Source: Bacteroidales bacterium (GTDB lineage Bacteria; Bacteroidota; Bacteroidia; Bacteroidales; VadinHA17). From it: DNA of 12,672 bases. How positions within the stretch are numbered: the first letter of the stretch is position 1; each line of letters begins with the position of its first letter. Location: positions 15,799 to 28,470 of the forward strand of contig PMEC01000068.1 in NCBI GenBank assembly GCA_003155705.1, given 5' to 3'. The position numbers were made by a program, and so were the translations under genes. The notes beneath the pieces are model-generated. The model was given only the letters and a program-made list of their open reading frames with translations. It did no database searches and was not told the origin of the DNA. Positions 1-6,883 of the stretch are shown here, in pieces.

Positions 1-4
1 CTTA

Positions 5-35
5 TTTGTGGTTAACTTAATTTAAATTAGGTTTG
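5..35 (+). promoter_or_regulatory. Bacteroidota-type promoter for the MBL-fold gene
   Basis: TTTG at 5-8 and TAGGTTTG at 28-35 are separated by 19 bases. This matches the -33/-7 pattern known from Bacteroides (TTTG, 19-21 bases, TAnnTTTG). Transcription would start near 42, leaving a leader of only about 10 bases before the GTG at 53. A second TAnnTTTG (43-50) has no partner and would start transcription inside the gene, so it is less likely. Confidence 0.5.
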
Positions 36-52
36 CTAAAAATATTTTTGAC

Positions 53-817
53 GTGAAAATAACTTTTTTAGGTACCGGTACTTCACAGGGTGTTCCTGTA
101 ATTGCATGCGAATGTCAAACCTGTACCTCGGACGATCCAAGAGATAAAAGACTCAGGACTTCGCTTATGTTACAAACCGCTGATGTTACTCTGGTTTTTG
201 ACGCAGGGCCAGATTTTCGTCAGCAAATGCTTCGCGAACATGTTTCCAGACTCGATGCAATAATTCTGACACATGAACACAAAGACCATATTGCCGGTAT
301 GGATGATGTAAGAGCATTTAACTATAAGAGTCAGGATGCTATTGATATATATGCTGAAGAAAACGTCCAGGAGGCAGTTAAAAGAGAATTTAAATATGTT
401 TTTGAAAACAAGTATCCGGGTATACCTAAAATGAGACTGAACCCAATCACACAATTCGGGTTCGATATTAAAGGTTTAAAAATAATTCCCATCAGGGTCA
501 GACATAAAGAGCTGGATATATATGGATTCAGGATAGGCGTTTTTGCCTATATAACTGATGCTGATTATATCCCTGAATCGAGCATAGAAAAACTTATTGG
601 AGTTAAGTATTTAGTTATAAATGCATTAAGAAAGCAGAAACATTCCTCACATTTTAGTCTGAGCGAGGCAATTGATAATATCAGAAAAATATCTCCAAAA
701 CGGTCTTTTATTACTCATATAAGTCATCAGATGGGGCGGTATATTGAAGTTTCACCGGAACTTCCTCCAGAAGTGATGCTTGCTTATGATGGTCTGACCT
801 TTAATATTGATGAGTAA
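53..817 (+). CDS. PhnP-like metallo-beta-lactamase-fold hydrolase
   Basis: This is a 254-residue, probably cytoplasmic metal-dependent hydrolase of the metallo-beta-lactamase fold. The core motif H74-E-H76-K-D78-H79 is intact, and H151, D169, H200 and H222 fit the remaining metal and active-site positions. The N-terminus carries a cysteine cluster (C19, C21, C24) before DDPRD, like the structural-zinc motif of PhnP, the phosphodiesterase acting on ribosyl cyclic phosphate in phosphonate breakdown. No other phosphonate gene lies nearby, so the real substrate is unknown and probably another phosphodiester. Translation starts at a GTG; this start gives the family N-terminus MKITFLGTGTSQG, and no Shine-Dalgarno precedes it. 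It converges with the small lipoprotein gene 9 bases downstream. The fold is certain, the substrate is not. Confidence 0.88.
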   Translation: MKITFLGTGTSQGVPVIACECQTCTSDDPRDKRLRTSLMLQTADVTLVFDAGPDFRQQMLREHVSRLDAIILTHEHKDHIAGMDDVRAFNYKSQDAIDIYAEENVQEAVKREFKYVFENKYPGIPKMRLNPITQFGFDIKGLKIIPIRVRHKELDIYGFRIGVFAYITDADYIPESSIEKLIGVKYLVINALRKQKHSSHFSLSEAIDNIRKISPKRSFITHISHQMGRYIEVSPELPPEVMLAYDGLTFNIDE

Positions 818-826
818 GACAGATAA

Positions 827-1039
827 TTACTTCTTAAAGCTTTTTGAAAGCTTTTTCTGATAATTTGTAGAAAAGTAATATTTATTTCTGCCAAGTTGAG
901 AAGCGTTTACACGCGAGGCTTGTTTCTTCTGCGTGTAACCGGAACTCTTTTTTGCTGTTGCGCATCCTGAACCTATAAAAGAAGAAACAGTAAGAAAAAT
1001 AATTAATATCCTTACTATCTGAAATGCTTTTGGCATCAT
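827..1039 (-). CDS. Small lipoprotein, function unknown
   Basis: This encodes 70 residues. Residues 1-25 look like a lipoprotein signal peptide: a basic start, a hydrophobic run (IVRILIIFLTVSSF), then a loose lipobox IGSG before C26, which would be lipidated. The mature part is about 45 residues, very basic, and ends in SKSFKK. It contains GRNKYYFSTNYQKKL, which looks like a structured motif rather than random sequence. No acidic residues follow the cysteine, so the Capnocytophaga-type surface export signal is absent and a periplasm-facing location is more likely. Two ATGs lie in tandem (1037-1039 and 1034-1036). I recognise no family. The signal peptide and absence of a competing frame make it a probable real gene. 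Confidence 0.65.
   Translation of the reverse strand: MMPKAFQIVRILIIFLTVSSFIGSGCATAKKSSGYTQKKQASRVNASQLGRNKYYFSTNYQKKLSKSFKK
836..856 (+). terminator. Possible weak terminator after the MBL-fold gene
   Basis: AAAGCTTT (836-843) is repeated at 847-854 with the loop TTG. The unit is its own reverse complement, so an 8-bp hairpin can form, followed by a short T-rich stretch. It lies inside the last codons of the opposite-strand lipoprotein gene, where the same bases encode Lys/Ser/Phe codons. The low GC content makes it a weak candidate. Confidence 0.3.
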
Positions 1040-1054
1040 TGCAAATTCTTTAGG

Positions 1055-1082
1055 TTTGACTTTTAAAATTACAATATATTTG
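1055..1082 (+). promoter_or_regulatory. Candidate promoter for the SUMF1 fusion gene
   Basis: TATATTTG at 1075-1082 is an exact TAnnTTTG -7 match. A TTTG lies upstream at 1055-1058, but the gap is 16 bases, shorter than the usual 19-21. Transcription would begin near 1089. A seven-codon mini-frame (1097-1120, ATG to TAG) follows in the leader; I see no evidence that it is functional. Confidence 0.35.
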
Positions 1083-1182
1083 GTTAAAATAAAAATATGG
1101 AAATAAATTACCGGCGATAGAGGAGATGTCTTGTAAGAGCTTTTTTAAATGCCTTGTATGTTTTATATTGCAGAAAAAAAAC

Positions 1183-4020
1183 ATGAAAGTCCTTTTGATA
1201 AGATTCATTAAAGAAACATTCAATTTAATTACTTGTAACACAGTATGTTTCCTGTTGTTGACAATTAATTCATCGGTATATGCTCAGAAATTGAATTATA
1301 TCTCTGTTTCCGGAAAAGCAGGGCTATACGCAGAAAGAATTGTTTCAACTGATAGTTCTGTTGTTGTGCTGGCAAAACCAAAGCCCTTGTTCACTTTTCT
1401 TCTGAATGAAAAGCAATTTAAGTCAACAGATGCTGAAACTGTAATAACCGGAAATAGTTACAGACAAGTTTTTGAAAATAAGATTTCATCCGTAACCAAA
1501 ATCATCTCTCAGGGCAATGAGGGATGGAGGTGTGAGATCACTTTTACTAATATAGGGAACGATACAGCTATAATAAGCAATATTGTTCCATTCAGTCCCG
1601 ACGATGGTTCTGTTTATATTACCGGTAAAGGACCATGGGATCTTGCGAGGGCATATCTTTTCAGACCAGGGTTCCGTCCTGTAAGAGTTATTCTTCCTGA
1701 TAATGCCTGGGAGCTCGGTTATCTTTCATTTAATATAGGAAAGAATATCTCAGTTTGTGGTTTGGCAAGACGGCAAAATACCGATGGAGGACAGAAAAAA
1801 CGATATGAAACAATCTTACCCCCTTCAGCAAAGGTTAATTATATTATTTATTCAGATATCTTCAAAGGAGATTGGCAGAACGGACTTCGGCTTATGTTCC
1901 GCGACAAATACCTGTTTGATCTTGATAAGTTTGATAATAAACTGTTTGAACGCGAAGATCTTAAATGGATTAAACAAAGCTACATTATTGTGCTTCAGAT
2001 GGCATGGGACCGCGAATTTTACGATCGCCAGACCGGGAAATATACCTATCCCGAGGAGCTTAAAAAATGGAATGAACAATTTAACAATATTGATGTATTT
2101 GGTATTTGGCCGACATGGCCAAGATTGGGACTTGACAAAAGGAACCAATGGGATTTGTACCGTGATTTGGCTGGTGGAACTGAACAATTGAAAACATTTG
2201 CAAGGTTATCAAGGCTTTCCAAAACAAGGTTTTTTATTGCCTATAACCCATGGGATAACAGTACGAGACAAGAGGATCCTTACAGAGGAATGGCAAAACT
2301 GATCAGTGAGACTGAGGCAGATGGCGTTGTTCTGGATACAAGGGGCAGTTCAAGTTATGAATTACAGAGAGCTGCCGATAGTGTCAGAAAAGGGGTCATA
2401 ATGTATTCTGAAGGAATGGCTATTACAAAAGATATGCCTGGCATAATTTCGGGTCGGGTGCATAATGCGATTTATTTTAGCCCTGAACTCAATCTGAACA
2501 AGGTTATTAAACCCGATTTTGCAATCTTCAGGGTCTGCGATGTGGGAGAGGACAGAAATCACAGGGAGATAGCCATCTCGTTTTTCAACGGATATGGTAC
2601 TGAACTTAATATGTTCCGTCCGGGAGGCAGAGATGACGGTTATCGTGATGATCTTAACTATCTGGCGCGTACGACCTTTATTTTACGCCAGAATAACGAT
2701 GCATTCCTGGATAATGACTGGACTCCGTTCATAAATACCAGAGCTGATAATATTTATGTAAATAAGTGGAATTCAGGAAATAAAACAATCTTTACGGTAC
2801 TCAACATGAAACCTGAAGGATTTGATGGTACCCTTTTTAAAGTAAATGACTTTGAAGGAGCACATTTTGTCTCTTTATGGAATCATGAAAAATCAGATCC
2901 GGTGAATGTGAATGGAGTATTCTATATTAAAGTGTCGGCTGAAGGATGGCTCCCATCTTTTTCAGGAACGCGCAAAGAAGCCTCTCTTGACTGCATAGCG
3001 CAACTTCCTGAAATAATCAGATCAAAACTCACCGGAGATTCATTGCATCTTAATAATCCGGGGAAAGGCACTGTTATCATCTGGAAGGGAAATCCTTCCT
3101 ATCAGACTCAACATTTCGAACTGAAGTTTAATCATGATACCATTGTTCGGATAAAGAATATTATAGGTAACTATGAGGGTAAAATTGTTTTGCAATATCT
3201 TGAAGATAATTTACTTAAGGATGAGGATGTTGTTATGCTTAAGGGAGGTCTGCCCTGGTTAGTCAGTAAAGTTGTTCCTTCTCCGGCTGCACAGAATATT
3301 CCTCCTGATATGGTCCTTGTACCAAAAGCTTCAATAACATATAACCTGACTACGGGTGAAGATTTCATTCCTTATCCTGACATTAATAAAAATATTTGTG
3401 CTGAAGTAGATAGTTTTCTGATAGACAAATATCCAGTCACAAATGCGCAATATTACGATTTCATTTTAAAATCCGGGTACAAGCCGTCTGATACTGCAAA
3501 CTACCTGAGGAACTGGTCGTCCGGAATGTTCAGGCAAGGTCAGGAGAATTATCCGGTGGTTTATGTAAGTTATGAAGATATTGTGGCCTTTGCAAAATGG
3601 GCCGGTAAGCGACTGCCAACACAGGCTGAATGGCAACTTGCAGCCCAGGGTACTGATAAACGTAAATGGCCATGGGGTGATGATTTTCATGGGACCTGGT
3701 GCAATAACGCATTTGACAGGCCTACCCCTGTTGACGCTTTTACAAAAGGACAAAGTCCATATGGCGTTATGGACCTTGTTGGTAACATCTGGCAGATGAC
3801 CAATGATATGTACTATAATGGTGCTGATTATTTTATGATTATCAGGGGAGGAAGTTATTACCGGCCTGATTCTAGCTGGTGGTATATCCAGGGAGGTCCT
3901 CAATCGTTAGACAGGACACAAATTATGCTAATGGTCTCTCAAGGGTATGACAGGTGCTCGACACTTGGTTTCAGATGTGTGAAAGATATTGATCCAAAGA
4001 CTTTTAAAGTAAAAAGGTGA
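1183..4020 (+). CDS. Exported hydrolase-like/SUMF1-domain fusion protein
   Basis: The chosen ATG gives 945 residues. Residues 1-35 form a signal peptide (MKVLLIRF..., hydrophobic VCFLLLTINS, ending VYAQ). An in-frame ATG at 1126 would add 19 residues ahead of it and is less likely; the GAGGAG next to it has no spacing. Residues about 36-255 look like a beta-sandwich accessory region. Residues about 260-520 look like a glycoside-hydrolase-type barrel (DVFGIWPTWPRLG, FFIAYNPWD, DGVVLDTRG with D385, MYSEG with E410). About 530-700 are beta-rich linker domains. Residues about 705-935 are an SUMF1/FGE-type domain (PPDMVLVPK, IDKYPVTNAQYYDF, KRLPTQAEWQLAA, WPWGDD, GVMDLVGNIWQM, RGGSYYR, LGFRCV). 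The formylglycine-generating cysteine pair is absent; C925 and C932 remain, the latter in the family's LGFRC. The SUMF1 call is firm; the barrel and any sugar substrate are inferred from short motifs. It stands alone, with no operon partner. Confidence 0.82.
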   Translation: MKVLLIRFIKETFNLITCNTVCFLLLTINSSVYAQKLNYISVSGKAGLYAERIVSTDSSVVVLAKPKPLFTFLLNEKQFKSTDAETVITGNSYRQVFENKISSVTKIISQGNEGWRCEITFTNIGNDTAIISNIVPFSPDDGSVYITGKGPWDLARAYLFRPGFRPVRVILPDNAWELGYLSFNIGKNISVCGLARRQNTDGGQKKRYETILPPSAKVNYIIYSDIFKGDWQNGLRLMFRDKYLFDLDKFDNKLFEREDLKWIKQSYIIVLQMAWDREFYDRQTGKYTYPEELKKWNEQFNNIDVFGIWPTWPRLGLDKRNQWDLYRDLAGGTEQLKTFARLSRLSKTRFFIAYNPWDNSTRQEDPYRGMAKLISETEADGVVLDTRGSSSYELQRAADSVRKGVIMYSEGMAITKDMPGIISGRVHNAIYFSPELNLNKVIKPDFAIFRVCDVGEDRNHREIAISFFNGYGTELNMFRPGGRDDGYRDDLNYLARTTFILRQNNDAFLDNDWTPFINTRADNIYVNKWNSGNKTIFTVLNMKPEGFDGTLFKVNDFEGAHFVSLWNHEKSDPVNVNGVFYIKVSAEGWLPSFSGTRKEASLDCIAQLPEIIRSKLTGDSLHLNNPGKGTVIIWKGNPSYQTQHFELKFNHDTIVRIKNIIGNYEGKIVLQYLEDNLLKDEDVVMLKGGLPWLVSKVVPSPAAQNIPPDMVLVPKASITYNLTTGEDFIPYPDINKNICAEVDSFLIDKYPVTNAQYYDFILKSGYKPSDTANYLRNWSSGMFRQGQENYPVVYVSYEDIVAFAKWAGKRLPTQAEWQLAAQGTDKRKWPWGDDFHGTWCNNAFDRPTPVDAFTKGQSPYGVMDLVGNIWQMTNDMYYNGADYFMIIRGGSYYRPDSSWWYIQGGPQSLDRTQIMLMVSQGYDRCSTLGFRCVKDIDPKTFKVKR

Positions 4021-4057
4021 AAGGAGAAGGGAGAAAGGAGAAAGGAGAAAGGAGAAA
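4016..4057 (+). repeat. Heptanucleotide tandem repeat, GGAGAAA x6
   Basis: Six head-to-tail 7-base units run from 4016: GGTGAAA, GGAGAAG, then four exact GGAGAAA. The T of the first, degenerate unit creates the TGA stop (4018-4020) of the SUMF1 fusion gene, so the array begins on that stop codon and runs into the convergent intergenic space before dnaA. Slippage would change unit number in frame-shifting steps of seven. Confidence 0.9.
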
Positions 4058-4069
4058 ATCAGAAGTACC

Positions 4070-4094
4070 AAATCCGAAATCCGAAATCCGAAAT
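4070..4094 (+). repeat. Heptanucleotide tandem repeat, AAATCCG x3.6
   Basis: Three exact AAATCCG units (4070-4090) and a partial AAAT follow the first array after 12 bases. The motif is unrelated but the period is the same. It lies in the 117-base gap between the convergent fusion gene and dnaA. A short perfect palindrome TCAGGCCTGA sits further on at 4123-4132; no convincing terminator is seen. Confidence 0.85.
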
Positions 4095-4137
4095 ATTTAA
4101 TCTGGTATGGTTATCCTCTAAATCAGGCCTGAATACT

Positions 4138-5568
4138 TTACACTTTCAGTTTCTTTTCAATTTCGGTAATCTGGTTCCTGAAATGTTTGTCAGTGTCAAT
4201 CAGGTTGTTAACTGTTTTACAGGCATGCAAAACAGTTGCATGGTCTTTCCCTCCAATATGCGATCCGATACTTGCCAGAGACGCTTTTGTAAGATTTTTT
4301 GAAAAGAACATTGATACCTGTCTTGCCTGGACAATTTCCCTTTTTCTTGTTTTTCCCTGGATCAGGTCAATTGGGATCTTGTAATACTCACAAACTATTT
4401 TCTGAATGTAATCTATTGTTATTTCTCTCCTGGAAGTGCTTATTAATTTTTCTACCATAAGTCTTGCAAGGTCAATGGTGATCTCTTTTCTATTAAGCGT
4501 GGATTGTGCATAAAGAGAGATCAGGACAGCTTCGAGCTCACGGATATTGTTTGATATATTAGCTGCAAGAAATTCAAAAATTTCTTCAGGGAGTTCAATT
4601 CCGTCATTATATGCTTTTTTCTTAAGGATAGCAAGGCGAGTCTCATAATCAGGTCTCTGAAGATCAGCCAGAAGGCCCCATTTAAACCTTGAAAGGAGGC
4701 GCTGTTCCATTCCCTGTAGCTCAACCGGAGGTCTGTCGCATGTCAGAATTAACTGTTTCCCGGACTGGTGCAGATGATTAAAGATATGGAAAAAAGTATC
4801 CTGGGTCTTTTCTTTCCCTACAAATTCGTGGACATCGTCAAGTATAAGAACATCTATCATCTGGTAAAAATGGAGGAAATCGTTCTTATTATTATTTCTG
4901 ATTGAATCGGTGAATTGAGTCTGAAACTTGTTGGCATTTACATAAAGCACTATCTTATCGGGGTGTTTTTCTTTAACGAGAATACCAATTGCCTGAGCAA
5001 GATGTGTTTTGCCAAGCCCTGAATCACCATATATCATTAACGGATTAAATGCTGTTCCCCCTGGATTATTGCCGACAGCAATTCCAGCTGATCTTGCCAG
5101 CCTGTTACATTCACCTTCCACGTAATTGTTGAAATTGTAATCTGAATTGAGTTTAGGATCGAAATGGATTTTTTTAATACCCGGAATTACAAAAGGATTC
5201 TTTATTGATGGCTGAGTCAGATCAAAAGGCACCTGAACAGGTTTATTATTAAGGTCAGTTTTGTTTCTTGAAGGATATCTTACAGTATATGGTTTACCAT
5301 CAATATAATTTGAATTCTCCATCACGACGTTATACTCAAGCTTAGCATCAGTACCAATCTCGCGCCTTAAAGTTTTTCTCAGAATATCGATATATTGCTC
5401 TTCGAGATATTCATAAAAGAACGGACTTGGCACCTGGATTGTCAGAACATTATTTTCAAGTTTAAGAGGTATTATCGGCTCAAACCATGTTTTGAAACTG
5501 ATGGATGGAATTATATCCCTGATTATTTGAAGACAGCTATTCCATACTTCATCGTGTGACTTATTCAT
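4138..5568 (-). CDS. dnaA: Chromosomal replication initiator DnaA
   Basis: DnaA, 476 residues, is the AAA+ ATPase that binds DnaA boxes, melts the origin and loads the replicative helicase. Domain I spans about 1-80 (VWNSCLQIIRD, SFKTWFEPI). Domain II is a linker of about 50 residues, rich in N, K and P. Domain III begins near 131 and holds Walker A GDSGLGKT (181-188), Walker B LILDDVH (241-247), sensor I around TCDRPP (276-281), the arginine-finger region LLSRFKWGL with R294, and sensor II R343 in NNIRELEAVL. Domain IV (about 380-476) carries the DNA-binding signature GGKDHATVLHACKTV (439-453). All catalytic and DNA-contact motifs are intact and the length is normal. It is transcribed alone, with no dnaN beside it, and has no Shine-Dalgarno. 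Confidence 0.98.
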   Translation of the reverse strand: MNKSHDEVWNSCLQIIRDIIPSISFKTWFEPIIPLKLENNVLTIQVPSPFFYEYLEEQYIDILRKTLRREIGTDAKLEYNVVMENSNYIDGKPYTVRYPSRNKTDLNNKPVQVPFDLTQPSIKNPFVIPGIKKIHFDPKLNSDYNFNNYVEGECNRLARSAGIAVGNNPGGTAFNPLMIYGDSGLGKTHLAQAIGILVKEKHPDKIVLYVNANKFQTQFTDSIRNNNKNDFLHFYQMIDVLILDDVHEFVGKEKTQDTFFHIFNHLHQSGKQLILTCDRPPVELQGMEQRLLSRFKWGLLADLQRPDYETRLAILKKKAYNDGIELPEEIFEFLAANISNNIRELEAVLISLYAQSTLNRKEITIDLARLMVEKLISTSRREITIDYIQKIVCEYYKIPIDLIQGKTRKREIVQARQVSMFFSKNLTKASLASIGSHIGGKDHATVLHACKTVNNLIDTDKHFRNQITEIEKKLKV

Positions 5569-5920
5569 TTTAGGGTATTGGTTTTTAAAATTAAGTTTTC
5601 CAGTCAGGCTGATTCAGTTAGCAATATTTGTAAAAAAAAAACTTAAAAAAAAAATTTTTTTTACTTGACTTTTTCAAAAAAAGTATATGGTTTTAATCAT
5701 CAGCAACTTATGGAACAATTTTTTTTCAAAATAATTATAATGTTGATATTCAGATAAATATAAAATATAAAAATTGGTATATAGTGTAATACAGTACGTT
5801 ATGAGTGTCTACTCAAATTATAATCAATGTCTGAAAAAACAGGTATTATTTTGTCCTTAAATTTTAATAAAAATTCAACCTCAAGATAATCTGAAATTTG
5901 CAATAAAACTAACTTGTCGG
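5569..5920. other. AT-rich gene-free stretch upstream of dnaA
   Basis: This 352-base stretch between mlaD and dnaA holds no plausible gene. It contains a dense A/T block: A10 directly followed by T8 (5645-5662), an ACTTTTT/AAAAAGT hairpin (5668-5684), and further long A or T runs to about 5770. It must carry the dnaA promoter, but I found no clean TAnnTTTG reading leftward; TAAGTTG (5710-5704) is the nearest. No exact DnaA box (TTATNCACA) occurs, so an origin is possible from position and composition only. I see no strong terminator for mlaD. Confidence 0.55.
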
Positions 5921-6862
5921 TTAATTTTTTTTACCAAAAAGTGAAAAATGAACATATCTATTGGGATTTGCTTTCAGATCCTTTAACAGCAAATCCAGAT
6001 TTGAAATGCTGTTATTCATGTTTTTATATAACGAATCGTTCGTAAATAGCTGGCCTGCAGTGCCTTTGCCTTTGTTCATCCCATCCATTAGCTCGGAAGT
6101 CTTCTCCAGAGTAGCTTTAAGCTTCAATATTGTCGCATAAATATTCGCTGCTGCCAGAGTATCTGAAATAGTCTGAAGATTATTTATCGTATTTCCCAGT
6201 TTGTTTGAATTATCAGACAACATTTTTGAAAATTTTGAAAGATCTGCAATCATTGATTTTAATTCTGCCTCTTTTGATCCTAATACTTCATCTATGTTTT
6301 TTGTCGTATGATTCAGGTTTGCCATACTATTTCTGATATTTTTCCTGAATTCAGGATTCATAATATCATTAATTCCGGTAAGAACTGTATCCAGAACATT
6401 GATCATTCCTGTAACTTTTTCTTTTAAAGGAACAAGTTCATTCTCGAATTTTGTAATTATGGATTCAGCAAGCCTGCCTGGAATAGTATCACCATTTTTA
6501 TATATTCCCGGACCGCTGCCGAAAACAAGCCTGATCTTCATACCGGCGATCAGAGTGGCCGTTGTAACCTCAGCAACTGTCTTTTCAGGAAGAGTAAATC
6601 CCTTCCCGACAGACATTTTAACAAGAAGCCTGCCACTTCCGTCTTTTAAGAAATTTATCGATTGCACAACACCTACTTTATAACCGTTTATTTCTACCGG
6701 ACTTGATCCGGCAAGTCCGTTAATCTGGTTATAAACAGCATAATAATGAGCCTTATTGCTTAATAAGTTCTTACCTTTCAAAAAATTATACAGCCAGATA
6801 AAAACAATTATTGTTACTAAGGCTATTGCTCCAAGCTTGACTTCATTTGAGATTTTTTTCAT
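5921..6862 (-). CDS. MCE/MlaD-family lipid-transport protein
   Basis: This 313-residue protein has one N-terminal membrane anchor (about 9-26) and then an MCE domain (about 37-115: YAVYNQINGLAGSSPVEING, KVGVVQSI, TTATLIAGMKIRLVFG). A long helical region (about 135-290) has heptad-like hydrophobics. The tail NPNRYVHFSLFGKK is typical of Bacteroidota members. By family it would be anchored in the inner membrane and form a hexameric ring binding phospholipids for transport between the two membranes. The partner permease and ATPase (MlaE, MlaF) are not in the window. It lies 21 bases downstream of the amidase and is probably co-transcribed with it. The family is clear; the direction and nature of lipid transport are inferred. 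Confidence 0.92.
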   Translation of the reverse strand: MKKISNEVKLGAIALVTIIVFIWLYNFLKGKNLLSNKAHYYAVYNQINGLAGSSPVEINGYKVGVVQSINFLKDGSGRLLVKMSVGKGFTLPEKTVAEVTTATLIAGMKIRLVFGSGPGIYKNGDTIPGRLAESIITKFENELVPLKEKVTGMINVLDTVLTGINDIMNPEFRKNIRNSMANLNHTTKNIDEVLGSKEAELKSMIADLSKFSKMLSDNSNKLGNTINNLQTISDTLAAANIYATILKLKATLEKTSELMDGMNKGKGTAGQLFTNDSLYKNMNNSISNLDLLLKDLKANPNRYVHFSLFGKKN

Positions 6863-6883
6863 GAATTCTATATTTATTATCTT

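Noticed and set aside
53..817. Naming the MBL-fold gene phnP
   Set aside because: The cysteine cluster and metal motif are PhnP-like, but no other phosphonate gene is present, so the substrate cannot be assigned.
1097..1120. Seven-codon upstream frame before the fusion gene, as a leader peptide
   Set aside because: No regulatory codon pattern or attenuator-like hairpin; frames this short arise by chance.
1121..1128. GAGGAG directly before the ATG at 1126 as a Shine-Dalgarno start for the fusion gene
   Set aside because: There is no spacing between the motif and the ATG, and this start puts 19 extra residues before a good signal peptide. The ATG at 1183 is preferred.
1757..2191. 144-residue frame on the plus strand within the hydrolase-like region
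   Set aside because: Out-of-frame overlap with a gene whose frame shows clear protein-like sequence; no start signal or domain.
3466..3903. 145-residue frame on the minus strand within the SUMF1 region
   Set aside because: It mirrors the conserved SUMF1 coding sequence, and its protein has no recognisable motif, signal or start context.
4505..4513. Exact DnaA box (TTATGCACA, leftward) inside the dnaA coding region
   Set aside because: It is single, lies in coding sequence, and one such 9-mer is expected by chance in a window of this size and AT content. There is no cluster to support an origin.
5803..5814. GAGT-N4-ACTC hairpin as the mlaD terminator
   Set aside because: A four-base stem with no following T run is too weak, so the end of the mlaD transcript remains unassigned.
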